From: a virus | IMG/VR virus record: IMGVR_UViG_3300028590_000004 | Location: 1 to 44,926 of that record | Length of the DNA: 44,926 nt | Direction: 5' to 3' (one strand) | Part shown: piece after piece, positions 15,157 through 23,620 of the stretch | How the letters are laid out: every line of letters begins with the position of its first letter | How positions within the stretch are numbered: the stretch's first letter is position 1 | Notes under the pieces: generated by a model | Seen by the model: the letters and a program-made list of their open reading frames with translations, nothing else | What the model was told of the DNA's origin: nothing | The model's database searches: none | Translations under genes and position numbers: made by a program

Positions 15157-15392
15157 TGAACAAGTACCTGACGACGAAGCTTGCCGAGGAGGCGGCGGAG
15201 GTCGCACAAGCAGCCTGCAAAGTGCTGCTTCACCAAGACAAGCAGAGCCGTCAGGTGCTGCTGTCCGAAATGGCCGATGTGCAGGCGATGTTGCACCTCT
15301 GCATGCAGCGCCTTGGCACGAAGCAGCGCTTGCAGATGGCCCACATGGTGGGTGCGCGTATCGACCGTGAAGTGAAGAAGGGCAAGGCATGA
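15156..15392 (+). CDS. MazG-like nucleotide pyrophosphohydrolase (78 aa)
   Basis: The pattern KLAEEAAEVAQAACKVLL then LLSEMADVQAMLHLCMQRL is the EExxE(12-28)ExxD arrangement of MazG-type all-alpha pyrophosphohydrolases, which hydrolyse non-canonical or excess (d)NTPs. At 78 residues it is a minimal, one-domain form. It begins in a TGATG overlap with ligase and ends overlapping the HNH gene by ATGA. It is the second such enzyme in this block. Confidence 0.7.
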   Translation: MNKYLTTKLAEEAAEVAQAACKVLLHQDKQSRQVLLSEMADVQAMLHLCMQRLGTKQRLQMAHMVGARIDREVKKGKA

Positions 15393-15769
15393 CGTGTGAG
15401 GACCATGGCGGCAAAGCGCCTCGGTACGCCGCCTGTAGGCACAATGGGCGGTACATCGGCAAGCATGTCAGGGCCCTCATGCAGAAAACCGGCGAGTCAC
15501 CTAACGGTCGCTACGCCCTTCACGTCTGCCACAACTGTCGGTGTATTAATCCTGACCACCTGTACTGGGGAGACCAGAGGCGGAACATAAAGGACGCCGT
15601 TGAGGCCGGGCGCCACGACCCTAGCCGCAAGTTGACAGAGCAGCAAGTTAGCTATGTCCTTGAGAACTACAAACCGTACGATCGCCATACAGGCGGCGCA
15701 GCCCTAGGTATCCAACTCAACGTATGCGAACAGACGATCACCAAACTAGTTCGGAACGGCGGCTACTGA
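15389..15769 (+). CDS. HNH homing-type endonuclease
   Basis: The HNH_3-type motif is LHVCHNCRCINPDHLYWG (residues 44-61), giving H45, N54 and H57 as core residues with C47/C52 as possible metal ligands. A DNA-recognition tail follows (KLTEQQVSYVLENY, then LGIQLNVCEQTITKLVRNGG, a helix-turn-helix pattern). It is free-standing, inserted between MazG and the RNA polymerase. Its AT-ending codons (ACTAGT, TTAATCC) differ from its neighbours, as expected of a mobile gene. It resembles the HNH protein at 44481 in layout. Confidence 0.85.
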   Translation: MTCEDHGGKAPRYAACRHNGRYIGKHVRALMQKTGESPNGRYALHVCHNCRCINPDHLYWGDQRRNIKDAVEAGRHDPSRKLTEQQVSYVLENYKPYDRHTGGAALGIQLNVCEQTITKLVRNGGY

Positions 15770-15792
15770 CGCAGTGTGAGGTGGAGAGCACC

Positions 15793-18213
15793 ATGTACCA
15801 CGGCGGCATCAAGCGCGCCGAGGGCATGATGCAGAAGGCCGAGGACAAGGGGCGGGCGGTGCAGAACCCCTACGCCAAGGAGATCCTCGGGGAGTACGTT
15901 CTTCCACTGGCCCAAGCCCTGCGCACGGAGCTTGACGAAACCCGAGCAGGTATCCGGCGTGCACATGCCAAGCTCCTCAAGGGCCTCGACCCCGAGACCG
16001 TGGCGTACCTCGCTGTGCGCAGCACGGTCAACACCGTCCTCACCGGTGGCAGCAGTACGCTGCGTGCCCTGGCGTACGATGTGGGTCGCACGATCCACAA
16101 CGAGTTGGTCCTGATCCAGATCGAGGACTACGCCCCTGACCTGTACCACACCCTGGCCCGTGACCTGGGTCGCCGACTGTCCAAGGACGAACGGCACCGC
16201 ATGACGGTGTTCAAGATGCAGGCGGCGAAGAAGGGGATGTACATCCAGGAGTGGCCCATTGGTGCGCGGGATCAGGTGGGGATGTACATCCTCGGCCTGC
16301 TGGAGGCGATGGGTCTCATCATCATCGAGCCTGCCCGGCCTGCGATGACCGGCAAGAGCCCGCCTCGCACCATCATCCTGGCGCATGAGGTGATGCAGCG
16401 CATCGACCAGATCAAAGCCCACGTGTCCATCACCATGCCGGTGTACGGTCCGTGCGTGGAGCCGCCCAAGGATTGGGTCACACCTAGCGACGGAGGGTTC
16501 CATACCAAGGAGCTTCGCCGTACGCACAGTACCCTGGTCCGGCACCGGCTGGCCCGCACGGCGTTGTATCGGGACGCACAGATGCCTGTGGTACTGTCAG
16601 CAGTGAACGCCTTACAGCGCACCGCGTGGTCCGTGAACACCCGGGTGCTGGACACGGTGTTGGAGATTGCCAAGTCATTCAGCGTGGGTGAGATCACCAG
16701 CCTCGCGGATGTGCCCAAGCCCGCCCGGCCCGAGTGCATCCCGGAGGGGGCTGCGCGTGAGGCGAAGGACGGCTGGCCTGAGGAGGTGAAGGTTGCCTTC
16801 AAAGCGTGGAAGCGGGCCATGGCCGAGTGGCACACGGAGCGCAAGCTCATGGCTGTGAAGTACGGGCGGTTCTACAGCGCCACCCGTGCAGCCGCGATGT
16901 TCCGGGACTATCCTGCTATCCACTTCGTGTACTTCGCCGACAGCCGTGGGCGCCTGTACCCGATGACCTACGGGATCAACCCGCAGGGCAGCGACCTGCA
17001 GAAGGCGCTCATCAAGTTCAGCAAGGGCATGCCGGTGGACACGCCTGACGCCATCAAGTGGTTCCACGTTCAGGGCGCGAATAAGTGGGGCTTCGACAAG
17101 GCAACTCTAGAGGAGCGGCAAGCATGGGTGGTGGAGCGGCAAGACATCCTTGTTTCATTTGCGGAGGATCCGGTGAACAACCGGGGATGGACGGAAGCTG
17201 GGGACCCTTTGCAGTTCCTGGCGTGGTGTTTCGAGTACCGGGAGTGGGTCAACGACAGCACTGGAACATTCCTCTCGCACCTACCGATCAGCATGGACGG
17301 GAGTTGCAACGGCCTGCAGAACCTGAGCGCCCTGTTGCGGGACGAGATTGGGGGTGCAGCTACGAACCTCACCGCGAATGCCGAGATGCAGGACATCTAC
17401 AAGCGGGTGGCGACAGCGACAACTGGACGGTTAACCTCGGCCGTGTACTCCGACGACCCTGTGAAGGAGTCCTGCCGTACACGCTGGCTGACCTTTGGCG
17501 TGGCGCGGAGCCACGTGAAGCGTAGCGTCATGACTACGCCGTACGGCGTGACCAAGCGCAGTGCCATCGACTATGTGATCGAGGACACCCTGAAGAAGGG
17601 AGAGGTTCCGTGCTTCGAGAAGACGGAGTTCATGAAGGCTGCTCAAGTCCTCATGGATCATGCGTGGCCCGCCATCGGGGACGTGGTGGTCAAGGGTCGG
17701 GAGTGCATGGACTGGCTTCAGAAGTCCGCTCGTGTCATCGCTCGTTCTTTCAAGGAGGATGAGGAGCCGTGCATCACATGGCTGAGTCCTTCGGGCTTCC
17801 CCGCATCTCAAGCTTACTTCGAGCTTCAGGTCCATCGTATCAACTCTCACCTTGCTGGTCCTATCAAGCTTCGTGTGATGTCGGAGACTGACGACCCTTC
17901 CGTCACCCGCCATGCTTCGGGGCTTGCTCCGAACTTCGTGCACTCGATGGATGCTGCGCACCTGCACTTGACGACTGCCGCGTCCGCTCGTCGTGGAATA
18001 GATGCACTGGCGATGATTCACGACGACTACGGTACCCATGCGGCTAACGCAGAGGAGTTGTTCCAGATCATCAGAGAGGAGTTTGTCAAGATGTACGAGA
18101 CGAACGATCCGATCCAACAGTTCAAGGACAAGTACCCGATGATCCCCAAGCCGCCCGAGAAGGGGAACTTGGATATCCGAGAAGTCTTGCAGTCCGCTTA
18201 CTTCTTCAGTTGA
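15793..18213 (+). CDS. Single-subunit DNA-directed RNA polymerase (T7 type)
   Basis: Transcribes the late genes from phage promoters. Catalytic residues are seen at D502 (SMDGSCNGLQ), K576 (HVKRSVM), Y584 (TTPYGVTKR) and D744 (MIHDDYGTH), equal to T7 D537, K631, Y639 and D812. The C-terminus ends in an aromatic foot (SAYFFS), like T7's FAFA. The start is ATG 15793 with GGTGGAGAG before it, giving 806 residues; an upstream in-frame ATG at 15724 lies inside the HNH gene and adds a sequence not typical of the family. The position before the structural genes is phiKMV-like. Confidence 0.95.
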   Translation: MYHGGIKRAEGMMQKAEDKGRAVQNPYAKEILGEYVLPLAQALRTELDETRAGIRRAHAKLLKGLDPETVAYLAVRSTVNTVLTGGSSTLRALAYDVGRTIHNELVLIQIEDYAPDLYHTLARDLGRRLSKDERHRMTVFKMQAAKKGMYIQEWPIGARDQVGMYILGLLEAMGLIIIEPARPAMTGKSPPRTIILAHEVMQRIDQIKAHVSITMPVYGPCVEPPKDWVTPSDGGFHTKELRRTHSTLVRHRLARTALYRDAQMPVVLSAVNALQRTAWSVNTRVLDTVLEIAKSFSVGEITSLADVPKPARPECIPEGAAREAKDGWPEEVKVAFKAWKRAMAEWHTERKLMAVKYGRFYSATRAAAMFRDYPAIHFVYFADSRGRLYPMTYGINPQGSDLQKALIKFSKGMPVDTPDAIKWFHVQGANKWGFDKATLEERQAWVVERQDILVSFAEDPVNNRGWTEAGDPLQFLAWCFEYREWVNDSTGTFLSHLPISMDGSCNGLQNLSALLRDEIGGAATNLTANAEMQDIYKRVATATTGRLTSAVYSDDPVKESCRTRWLTFGVARSHVKRSVMTTPYGVTKRSAIDYVIEDTLKKGEVPCFEKTEFMKAAQVLMDHAWPAIGDVVVKGRECMDWLQKSARVIARSFKEDEEPCITWLSPSGFPASQAYFELQVHRINSHLAGPIKLRVMSETDDPSVTRHASGLAPNFVHSMDAAHLHLTTAASARRGIDALAMIHDDYGTHAANAEELFQIIREEFVKMYETNDPIQQFKDKYPMIPKPPEKGNLDIREVLQSAYFFS

Positions 18214-18222
18214 GTTATCGTA

Positions 18223-18250
18223 TAGGGGTACTGGATCGCTGGTACCCCTA
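18223..18250. terminator. Hairpin formed by inverted half-promoter and promoter
   Basis: TAGGGGTAC (18223-18231) pairs exactly with GTACCCCTA (18242-18250) across a 10-base loop, just after the RNA polymerase stop. The left arm reads on the minus strand as AGTACCCCTA, the first ten bases of the phage promoter, then diverges. It may stop or slow transcription leaving the polymerase gene, or be the remains of a divergent promoter. There is no T-run, so the terminator role is inferred. Confidence 0.45.
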
Positions 18251-18257
18251 GTACACA
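18241..18257 (+). promoter_or_regulatory. Phage RNA polymerase promoter, copy 1
   Basis: GGTACCCCTAGTACACA, one of four near-identical copies in the genome, all in intergenic gaps and in the direction of the genes. It lies between RNA polymerase and the first virion gene and would drive the head block. The ribosome site AAGGAG begins directly after it, so the leader is very short. Confidence 0.85.
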
Positions 18258-18271
18258 AGGAGTCATGTCCC

Positions 18272-18745
18272 ATGTTTTCTGAAATTCTTTTGTTCGTGTT
18301 CGGTCGCTGGCTCTACCCCAAGATGCAGAGCAACTACGACGAGGGTGTTGTGGTGGGCGCAAAGCGGGGTTACGAGCGAGGACACCGCGAGTTTCACGAG
18401 AAGATCACATCCCTGACGAACCGACTGCACTCGGCCCGTGAGGAGGCCGCGCACAGCGTCAAGTCCGCTAACTCGCTTCGCTCCCAACTCGCCGTCATCA
18501 AGACCGAACGTGATGTGGCGTACAACTCCGGGCACCGTGCCGGGATGGCCGAGGGGCTCGCCGCCCGGGAGCAAGTCACCACCGTGACCGATGTCGAACG
18601 TACCGTGTTCCAGCGGGACCAGTACCTCAAGCTGCAAGCCAAGTTCCCGCTGACGATCCCGAGTGACCCGATCCAAGCTGCCACGTTCGTGGGCATCCAG
18701 ATGGTGCTCAAGGAACTGCGGCACGGGTGGGTCCAGGGTCTGTGA
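18272..18745 (+). CDS. Coiled-coil protein at the start of the structural operon (157 aa)
   Basis: First gene after phage promoter 1. The N-terminus has a short hydrophobic stretch (MFSEILLFVFGRWLYP), then a long coiled coil (residues about 35-85, FHEKITSLTNRLHSAREEAA). The C-terminal part is folded (VFQRDQYLKLQAKFPL onward). An ATG eight bases earlier gives only a six-codon frame, so 18272 is used. Phages of this group have an unassigned gene here; a minor virion or membrane-linked role is possible. Confidence 0.65.
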   Translation: MFSEILLFVFGRWLYPKMQSNYDEGVVVGAKRGYERGHREFHEKITSLTNRLHSAREEAAHSVKSANSLRSQLAVIKTERDVAYNSGHRAGMAEGLAAREQVTTVTDVERTVFQRDQYLKLQAKFPLTIPSDPIQAATFVGIQMVLKELRHGWVQGL

Positions 18746-19218
18746 AGCTGACCCAGGCCGACCGCTTCGACCTGGACTTCATCATGCAGCATCTGCTCGC
18801 CCTGCGCGAGTACAGCCCCGCTGCACAGATGAAGTACACGGACCCGGAGTACGCTCGGACCAACCTCGACCAGATGCTGCGCGCTGGGTCGGGGTGGTGG
18901 TGCGGGAACTACTTCATCCTCGTGAGTGTCGGTGGACCCTGGCACTCGCCTACCAAATTCCTGATCGAGGAGATCATCCTGAAGTGCGGCCCAGGCCCCA
19001 CCAAGGTGACAGACGCCATTGCGTCCCTCGACGAACTCGCCACGATGCACGGCTGTGAAGCCACGATTGTTGGCGATACCCAAATTGGTTACATGACTCC
19101 TCTCTATCACGCTGCTGGGTACACGACCCTCGGCACTCAACTGATGAAGGAGCACCATTATGGGCGCAGTACGGAAGTGGACCGGGGTCAACAAGCAGAT
19201 CGAAGCGAGCGAGCGTAA
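18742..19218 (+). CDS. Acetyltransferase-like (GNAT-like) protein (158 aa)
   Basis: GTG 18742 overlaps the previous stop. A GNAT-like layout is suggested by the beta hairpin (GWWCGNYFILVSVGG), a central helix (VTDAIASLDELATMHGC) and the typical ending YHAAGYTTLGTQLMK. The acetyl-CoA-binding P-loop (Q/RxxGxG/A) is not clear, so the assignment is tentative. The last 20 residues overlap the next gene by 59 bases and may be dispensable. It lies just before the portal-linked gene. Confidence 0.5.
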   Translation: MKLTQADRFDLDFIMQHLLALREYSPAAQMKYTDPEYARTNLDQMLRAGSGWWCGNYFILVSVGGPWHSPTKFLIEEIILKCGPGPTKVTDAIASLDELATMHGCEATIVGDTQIGYMTPLYHAAGYTTLGTQLMKEHHYGRSTEVDRGQQADRSERA

Positions 19219-19486
19219 CGCCTCCGCGCAAGAAGCTGCCACCATCGAATCCACCCGCCTGCAACAGCAGGCCCTGATGCAGCAGGCTCAAGCCGCTGCC
19301 GACAATCAATCGCAGATGGCCGCTCGCAACGCGGCCGAGGAACGTGCGGCCGAGGTGTCATCCGCCCCGCTGGAAAGCGCGACGGTACAACTCGATGCCG
19401 ACCCCACGGAATCCTCCGCTGCCACTCGCCGCTCCCGCCGCGAGAAATTTGGCCGTTCCTACTCGGGCGGCGGTGTCAGCATCTAA
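19160..19486 (+). CDS. Small virion-associated protein before portal (108 aa)
   Basis: ATG 19160 has AAGGAG eight bases before it, inside the upstream gene. The protein is a long Ala/Gln-rich helix (residues 12-65, NASAQEAATIESTRLQQQAL) followed by a disordered, basic, Gly-rich tail (RRSRREKFGRSYSGGGVSI). phiKMV-like phages carry a comparable small protein in this slot. A role in head assembly or the head-tail joint is inferred from place only. Confidence 0.6.
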   Translation: MGAVRKWTGVNKQIEASERNASAQEAATIESTRLQQQALMQQAQAAADNQSQMAARNAAEERAAEVSSAPLESATVQLDADPTESSAATRRSRREKFGRSYSGGGVSI

Positions 19487-19495
19487 GGAGGATCA

Positions 19496-21031
19496 ATGAC
19501 CTCCTCTGTGCACACTGCTGCCCAAGCCTGGGACGAACTCCACGGGGACAAGGATACCTTCCTCACCCGCTGCGAGCGATACGCCAGCCTCACAATCCCC
19601 AAGCTTTGCCTTCCTGACGGTTTCGATGTCGAGTCCACGGACCAGACGCACGACTACCAGAGCATCGGAGCCCAAGCCGTCAATGCGTTGACGAACAAGT
19701 TCATGCTCGCCCTCTTCGCACCCTCGCGCCCGTTCTTCCGCGTCGAACCCGGCGAGAAGACCCGGGCCAAGATGGCGGTCAACGGGATGGACGAGAAGGT
19801 GGTAGCCGCTGCCCTCGGACAGATGGAACGCTCGGCTGTCAAGGAACTCGACCGGCGCGGCCAGCGGCCCAAGCTGTACGCCGTCATCAAGAACCTGATC
19901 GTTCTCGGCAACGTCCTGCTGGTGCTGGAGAAGGACACCATGCGCGTCATGGGCATCCGGTACTTCTGCGTCAAGCGTTGTGCCGATGGCTCGCTGCATT
20001 CCCTTGTCATCAAGGAGTGCGTCAAGTTCAACGAGCTTGACGAGAAGGCTCGCAAGGCGCTGCCCAACCTGTACCAGGATGACACCGAAGTCTCGCACTA
20101 CCGCTGGATCAAGCGGCAGGACAACGGCGGTAAGGAACCTGACTACGTGATGACGCAGTGGGTGGACATGCACCAACTTCCACAGGAGGAGTTCGGCGGC
20201 AAATGGCCCGAGTCCAAGTTGCCTTACCGCGTCCTGACCTGGGACCTCACCGACGAAGCGGACTACGGTACCGGCCTCGTCGAGGAATACTCCGGCGACC
20301 TGGAAGCCCTGAGCACCCTGTCCGAAGCCATCGTCAACGGTGCCGTTCTCGGTGCCGAGTTCCGCTGGACCGTGGACCCCACGTCCATGATGTCCGTCGA
20401 GGATGTCCGGGACAGCGTGAACGGTGACGTTCTCGCGGGCAAGAAGGACGACCTCCAGATGGTCACCGGCGGTAACCCGTCGAGCATCGAGACTGCTGCC
20501 AAGGTGTCCGAGCGCTACGAGCGCCGGGTGTCCCTGGGCTTCCTGATGCAAGGTGCTACCACCCGGGATGCGGAACGCGTCACTGCGGAAGAGATCCGCA
20601 TGCAGGCGAACGAACTGGAGACCAGCTTCGGTGGCACGTACTCCGTGCTGGCGAACAACATCCAGAAGCCCATCGCCGAGTGGCTGCTCAAGACCATCAA
20701 GGTTCCCGAAGGCATGGACCTGGAGCTTTCCATCATCACCGGACTGGACGCCCTGTCCCGCAATGGTGACCTGGAAGCCCTGCGCCTGTGCCTGATGGAT
20801 CTCGCGCAGATCACCGCGCTGCCCGAAGACCTCCAAGGGCGCATCAAGTACCAAACCATCGTGGACTTCATCGGTAATGGCCGAGGCATCGACTTCGCCA
20901 GCTTCCTCAAGACCGAGGACGAATACCAAGCGTGGCTTGACCAACAAGCTGCTGCCCGTGTCCAAGAATCCAACGCAGTCGAAGCCGGTGCTGCCGGTGC
21001 GCAAGCTGCTGTTCAACCTCAAGGAGTTTAA
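19496..21031 (+). CDS. Portal (head-tail connector) protein
   Basis: Forms the dodecameric ring through which DNA is packed and ejected. Starts after a strong AAGGAGG site. At 511 residues it matches T7 gp8 (536) and shares its order: an N-terminal clamp (AAQAWDELHGDKDTFLTRC), a long wing, the GATTRDAERVTAEEIR stretch characteristic of T7-type portals (bases about 20550-20600), and a Gln/Ala-rich end. It is followed at once by scaffold. Confidence 0.92.
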   Translation: MTSSVHTAAQAWDELHGDKDTFLTRCERYASLTIPKLCLPDGFDVESTDQTHDYQSIGAQAVNALTNKFMLALFAPSRPFFRVEPGEKTRAKMAVNGMDEKVVAAALGQMERSAVKELDRRGQRPKLYAVIKNLIVLGNVLLVLEKDTMRVMGIRYFCVKRCADGSLHSLVIKECVKFNELDEKARKALPNLYQDDTEVSHYRWIKRQDNGGKEPDYVMTQWVDMHQLPQEEFGGKWPESKLPYRVLTWDLTDEADYGTGLVEEYSGDLEALSTLSEAIVNGAVLGAEFRWTVDPTSMMSVEDVRDSVNGDVLAGKKDDLQMVTGGNPSSIETAAKVSERYERRVSLGFLMQGATTRDAERVTAEEIRMQANELETSFGGTYSVLANNIQKPIAEWLLKTIKVPEGMDLELSIITGLDALSRNGDLEALRLCLMDLAQITALPEDLQGRIKYQTIVDFIGNGRGIDFASFLKTEDEYQAWLDQQAAARVQESNAVEAGAAGAQAAVQPQGV

Positions 21032-21034
21032 TCC

Positions 21035-21877
21035 ATGCTCGTTCTGACCCGTCGCAATCGTTACCGTCTGATGGATGAAGCTGCTGGCGCGGATGCCGGT
21101 GGCGCAGGTGGCCCGGTTGCCGCCGCTGCCCCTCCGGGTGGCCCTGCCGGTGCCCCGCCTGCACCCGCCGTCGCGGCCCCGCTGCCGGGTACCATCGACG
21201 CTCCTGAAGCTGCCGCTCCTGCGGTCCCCGCTGCGCCCGCTGCCGATGCCCCCATCGTCACGTACGACAGTACGGGTGACGTGGGTCTCGACCTCGCGCT
21301 GGACTTCGTTGGCAAGCTGGGCTTCGGTCCGGAGCATGCTGCCATGGTAGCTGCCGAGTCCGGGGACTTCGGTCCCCTGAAGGCCGCGCTCGGCGCTCTC
21401 GGCGAAAAGGCCAAGGGCTTCGAGAAGTTCCTGGCCCTGGCCGAGAAGGCATCGGGTGACCGCAAGGCCGCTGCCGAGACCAAGGTCAAGGCGGACCAGG
21501 AAGCCATCAACAAGGTGGTGGGCGGGCAGGAGGAGTGGAACAAGATCGCTGCGTGGGCGCGTGAGAACGCCGAGCCTGCCGAGAAGGCAGAGATCAACGC
21601 GGCCCTCAAGGCTGGTGGTCTCGCTGCCAAGGCGGTCGCCGCGTACCTCAAGGGCTGCTATGCTGGTGCCCCGAACACCGTCGTGACCCCGGCTGCTGCC
21701 GTGGTTCCGGGTGGCGGCTCGACTCCGCCCGCTGGCGCTGGCCCGCTCTCCGCTGGTGACTACTCCAAGGAGGTTGCCAAGCTGAGTGCCTCCATGGGTT
21801 ACGGCTTCGAGGGCAGCAAGGAGTACCAAGCCCTGCAAGCTCGCCGTATCGCCACCGTTCGTGCGGGCGGCCGTTAA
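21035..21877 (+). CDS. Capsid assembly scaffolding protein
   Basis: Guides procapsid assembly and is later lost. The N-terminal 80 residues are low-complexity Ala/Pro/Gly. The middle is helical and acidic (VGLDLALDFVGKLGFGPEH, EKFLALAEKASGDRKAAAE), and the C-terminus is a basic helix that would contact capsid protein (KEYQALQARRIATVRAGGR). This layout and position between portal and major capsid match T7 gp9. Length 280. RBS AAGGAG precedes ATG 21035. Confidence 0.85.
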   Translation: MLVLTRRNRYRLMDEAAGADAGGAGGPVAAAAPPGGPAGAPPAPAVAAPLPGTIDAPEAAAPAVPAAPAADAPIVTYDSTGDVGLDLALDFVGKLGFGPEHAAMVAAESGDFGPLKAALGALGEKAKGFEKFLALAEKASGDRKAAAETKVKADQEAINKVVGGQEEWNKIAAWARENAEPAEKAEINAALKAGGLAAKAVAAYLKGCYAGAPNTVVTPAAAVVPGGGSTPPAGAGPLSAGDYSKEVAKLSASMGYGFEGSKEYQALQARRIATVRAGGR

Positions 21878-21880
21878 ACC

Positions 21881-21897
21881 GGTACCCCTAGTACACA
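21881..21897 (+). promoter_or_regulatory. Phage RNA polymerase promoter, copy 2
   Basis: GGTACCCCTAGTACACA again, four bases after the scaffold stop and 75 bases before the capsid gene. Like T7 phi10, it gives the capsid gene its own strong promoter. TAAACC upstream is shared with copy 3. Confidence 0.88.
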
Positions 21898-21915
21898 GCC
21901 ATCGAGCGTCCCCAA

Positions 21916-21948
21916 TGTGGCGGGCGTTCGGCTGCTAATCCCGCCACA
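21916..21948 (+). other. 5' leader hairpin of capsid mRNA
   Basis: TGTGGCGGG (21916-21924) pairs exactly with CCCGCCACA (21940-21948) across a 15-base loop, about 20 bases into the transcript from promoter 2 and before the capsid ribosome site AAAGGA. No T-run follows. It probably protects or shapes the capsid mRNA, as the leader hairpin of T7 gene 10 is thought to do. Confidence 0.6.
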
Positions 21949-21971
21949 ACTTTCAATAAAGGAACCATGCA

Positions 21972-22961
21972 ATGGCTCTTGATGACGCATACACCATTAC
22001 CCGACCGGGCCAAGCCAACGGCGCTGGCGCGATCAACGCTCTCCACATCGAGGAATTCACCGGCATCGTCGAGGGCACCATCGCCCGCGTGTCGAAGTGC
22101 GCCCCGTACATCCCGATCCGCCCGGTTCGCGGAACCTCGATCCTGACGAACTACGCCGTGGGCAAGTCCACGCTGCAGAAGATCACCCCGGGCCAGCCGA
22201 TCGACGGCACGGTCTCGAAGTTCGGCAAGGCGCAACTGTCCATCGACACGGTCGTCATCGCACGCGCGGTGCTGCCGCTGCTGGAAACCTTCCAGACGCA
22301 GTACGAAGCCCGCTCGGAGATCGCCACCGAGCACGGCAAGGAAATCGCCAAGCAGCAAGACCAGTCGTTCTTCATCCAGGCCATCAAGGCCGGTTCGCTG
22401 ACCGCCAACAAGTTCGGCCTGACCGCTGCCGGTCACACGGGCGGCACGCAGATCACGATGGGCGGCGCGTCCGACCACCTGGATCCGACCCTGCTGTACC
22501 AGAAGCTGGTGGACCTCATCACCGGTATGCGTCTGAAGGACGTGGACCCCGTGACCGATGGCGTCATCATCGCGCTGGGCGAAACCGAACTCGCCACGCT
22601 GTCGATGAACGAACTGCTCATCAACTCGGAGTACAAGACCTCCGATGGCACCTCGATCCCGTCGCTCCTGCTCAAGGCGCACGGCGTTCGCGTGATCGGC
22701 TCGAACAACTTCCCTGGTGGCCTCAACATCACGGGCAACCTGCTCTCCAACACGGAGAACGGCAACGCCTACGACGGCGACTTCACCAAGACCCTGGCCG
22801 TGGCGTTCGCGCCGAAGGCCCTGCTCGCCGGTGAAACCATCGCCCTGCAGTCCAAGGTCTGGTTCGACGACCGGGACAAGAACTGGTTCGTGGACGCGTG
22901 GCGCTCGTACGGCGTTGCGCCGTCCGTCGCCGCCTTCGCGGGCGTCGTGAACAAGCCGTAA
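21972..22961 (+). CDS. Major capsid protein
   Basis: Builds the icosahedral shell (HK97 fold). It lies between scaffold and tail tubular A, with its own phage promoter and a terminator behind it, as for T7 gene 10. The 329-residue sequence (T7 gp10A 345) shows LHIEEFTGIVEGTIARVS at the start and DVDPVTDGVIIALGETELATL in the middle, typical of the podophage capsid family. ATG 21972 is preferred over ATG 21967, which gives a different frame. No frameshift form is evident. Confidence 0.92.
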   Translation: MALDDAYTITRPGQANGAGAINALHIEEFTGIVEGTIARVSKCAPYIPIRPVRGTSILTNYAVGKSTLQKITPGQPIDGTVSKFGKAQLSIDTVVIARAVLPLLETFQTQYEARSEIATEHGKEIAKQQDQSFFIQAIKAGSLTANKFGLTAAGHTGGTQITMGGASDHLDPTLLYQKLVDLITGMRLKDVDPVTDGVIIALGETELATLSMNELLINSEYKTSDGTSIPSLLLKAHGVRVIGSNNFPGGLNITGNLLSNTENGNAYDGDFTKTLAVAFAPKALLAGETIALQSKVWFDDRDKNWFVDAWRSYGVAPSVAAFAGVVNKP

Positions 22962-22980
22962 TCCACGGCTGAACAAACTT

Positions 22981-23016
22981 CCCCGTATGGCCCACAAGGC
23001 TGTACGGGGATTTTTT
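22981..23016 (+). terminator. Intrinsic terminator after major capsid gene
   Basis: CCCCGTATGGCC (22981-22992) pairs with GGCTGTACGGGG (22998-23009) through 12 pairs (two G-T), loop CACAA, then A and six T. It is a textbook rho-independent terminator and sits where T7 has T-phi. Confidence 0.92.
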
Positions 23017-23035
23017 CGCCTTTCTGGAGGAAGCT

Positions 23036-23611
23036 ATGCAAGTTCTCACCGTATTGAACGACATGCTTGGGACCATGGGGGAATCGCCGCTGGCATCCCT
23101 GGAAGAACCCCACGAATTCAAGGGTGCTGGCCTGTCGAAGCTGGACCAAGAGTCCCGCCTGTGCCAAGCCCGAGGCTGGTGGTTCAACATGGAAACCATC
23201 ACGCTTCAACCTATGGTCAATGGTCGCATCGCCCTGAGCGGGGACACGATCAGCGTGCGCACGGGTGACAGCACCATCACGCAGCGTGGTCGCTACCTGT
23301 ACGACCTGAAGAATGGGACGGACATCTTCACGCAATCTGTGACGGTCGTCCTCATCCGCCTGATCCCCTTCGAGGATCTCCCCGAGAGCATCGCTGGGTA
23401 CATCGCCGCTAAGGCCATCATGTACTTCCAGAACCTCTACGATGCGGACTCGACGAAGATGCGGGAACTGAAGGAGCAGGCTGCGCGTGCTCGCGCGGAC
23501 GCCAACCAAGAAGACATCCGCAACAAGAAGGCTAACCTGATCCTGTCGAACCCCAACCTCATGCGGTTGAAGATGCTGACGAATCAGGCCCGACGCTACA
23601 TCCGCTCGTAA
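23036..23611 (+). CDS. Tail tubular protein A (gatekeeper)
   Basis: Forms the ring below the portal, like T7 gp11 (196 aa); here 191. GGAGGAAG precedes ATG 23036. Family features are the start VLTVLNDMLGTMGESPLASL, ESRLCQARGWWFNME in the middle, and a helical C-terminal half rich in Ala/Arg (EQAARARADANQEDIRNKK). It is followed by tubular B. Confidence 0.9.
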   Translation: MQVLTVLNDMLGTMGESPLASLEEPHEFKGAGLSKLDQESRLCQARGWWFNMETITLQPMVNGRIALSGDTISVRTGDSTITQRGRYLYDLKNGTDIFTQSVTVVLIRLIPFEDLPESIAGYIAAKAIMYFQNLYDADSTKMRELKEQAARARADANQEDIRNKKANLILSNPNLMRLKMLTNQARRYIRS

Positions 23612-23620
23612 GGAGACACC

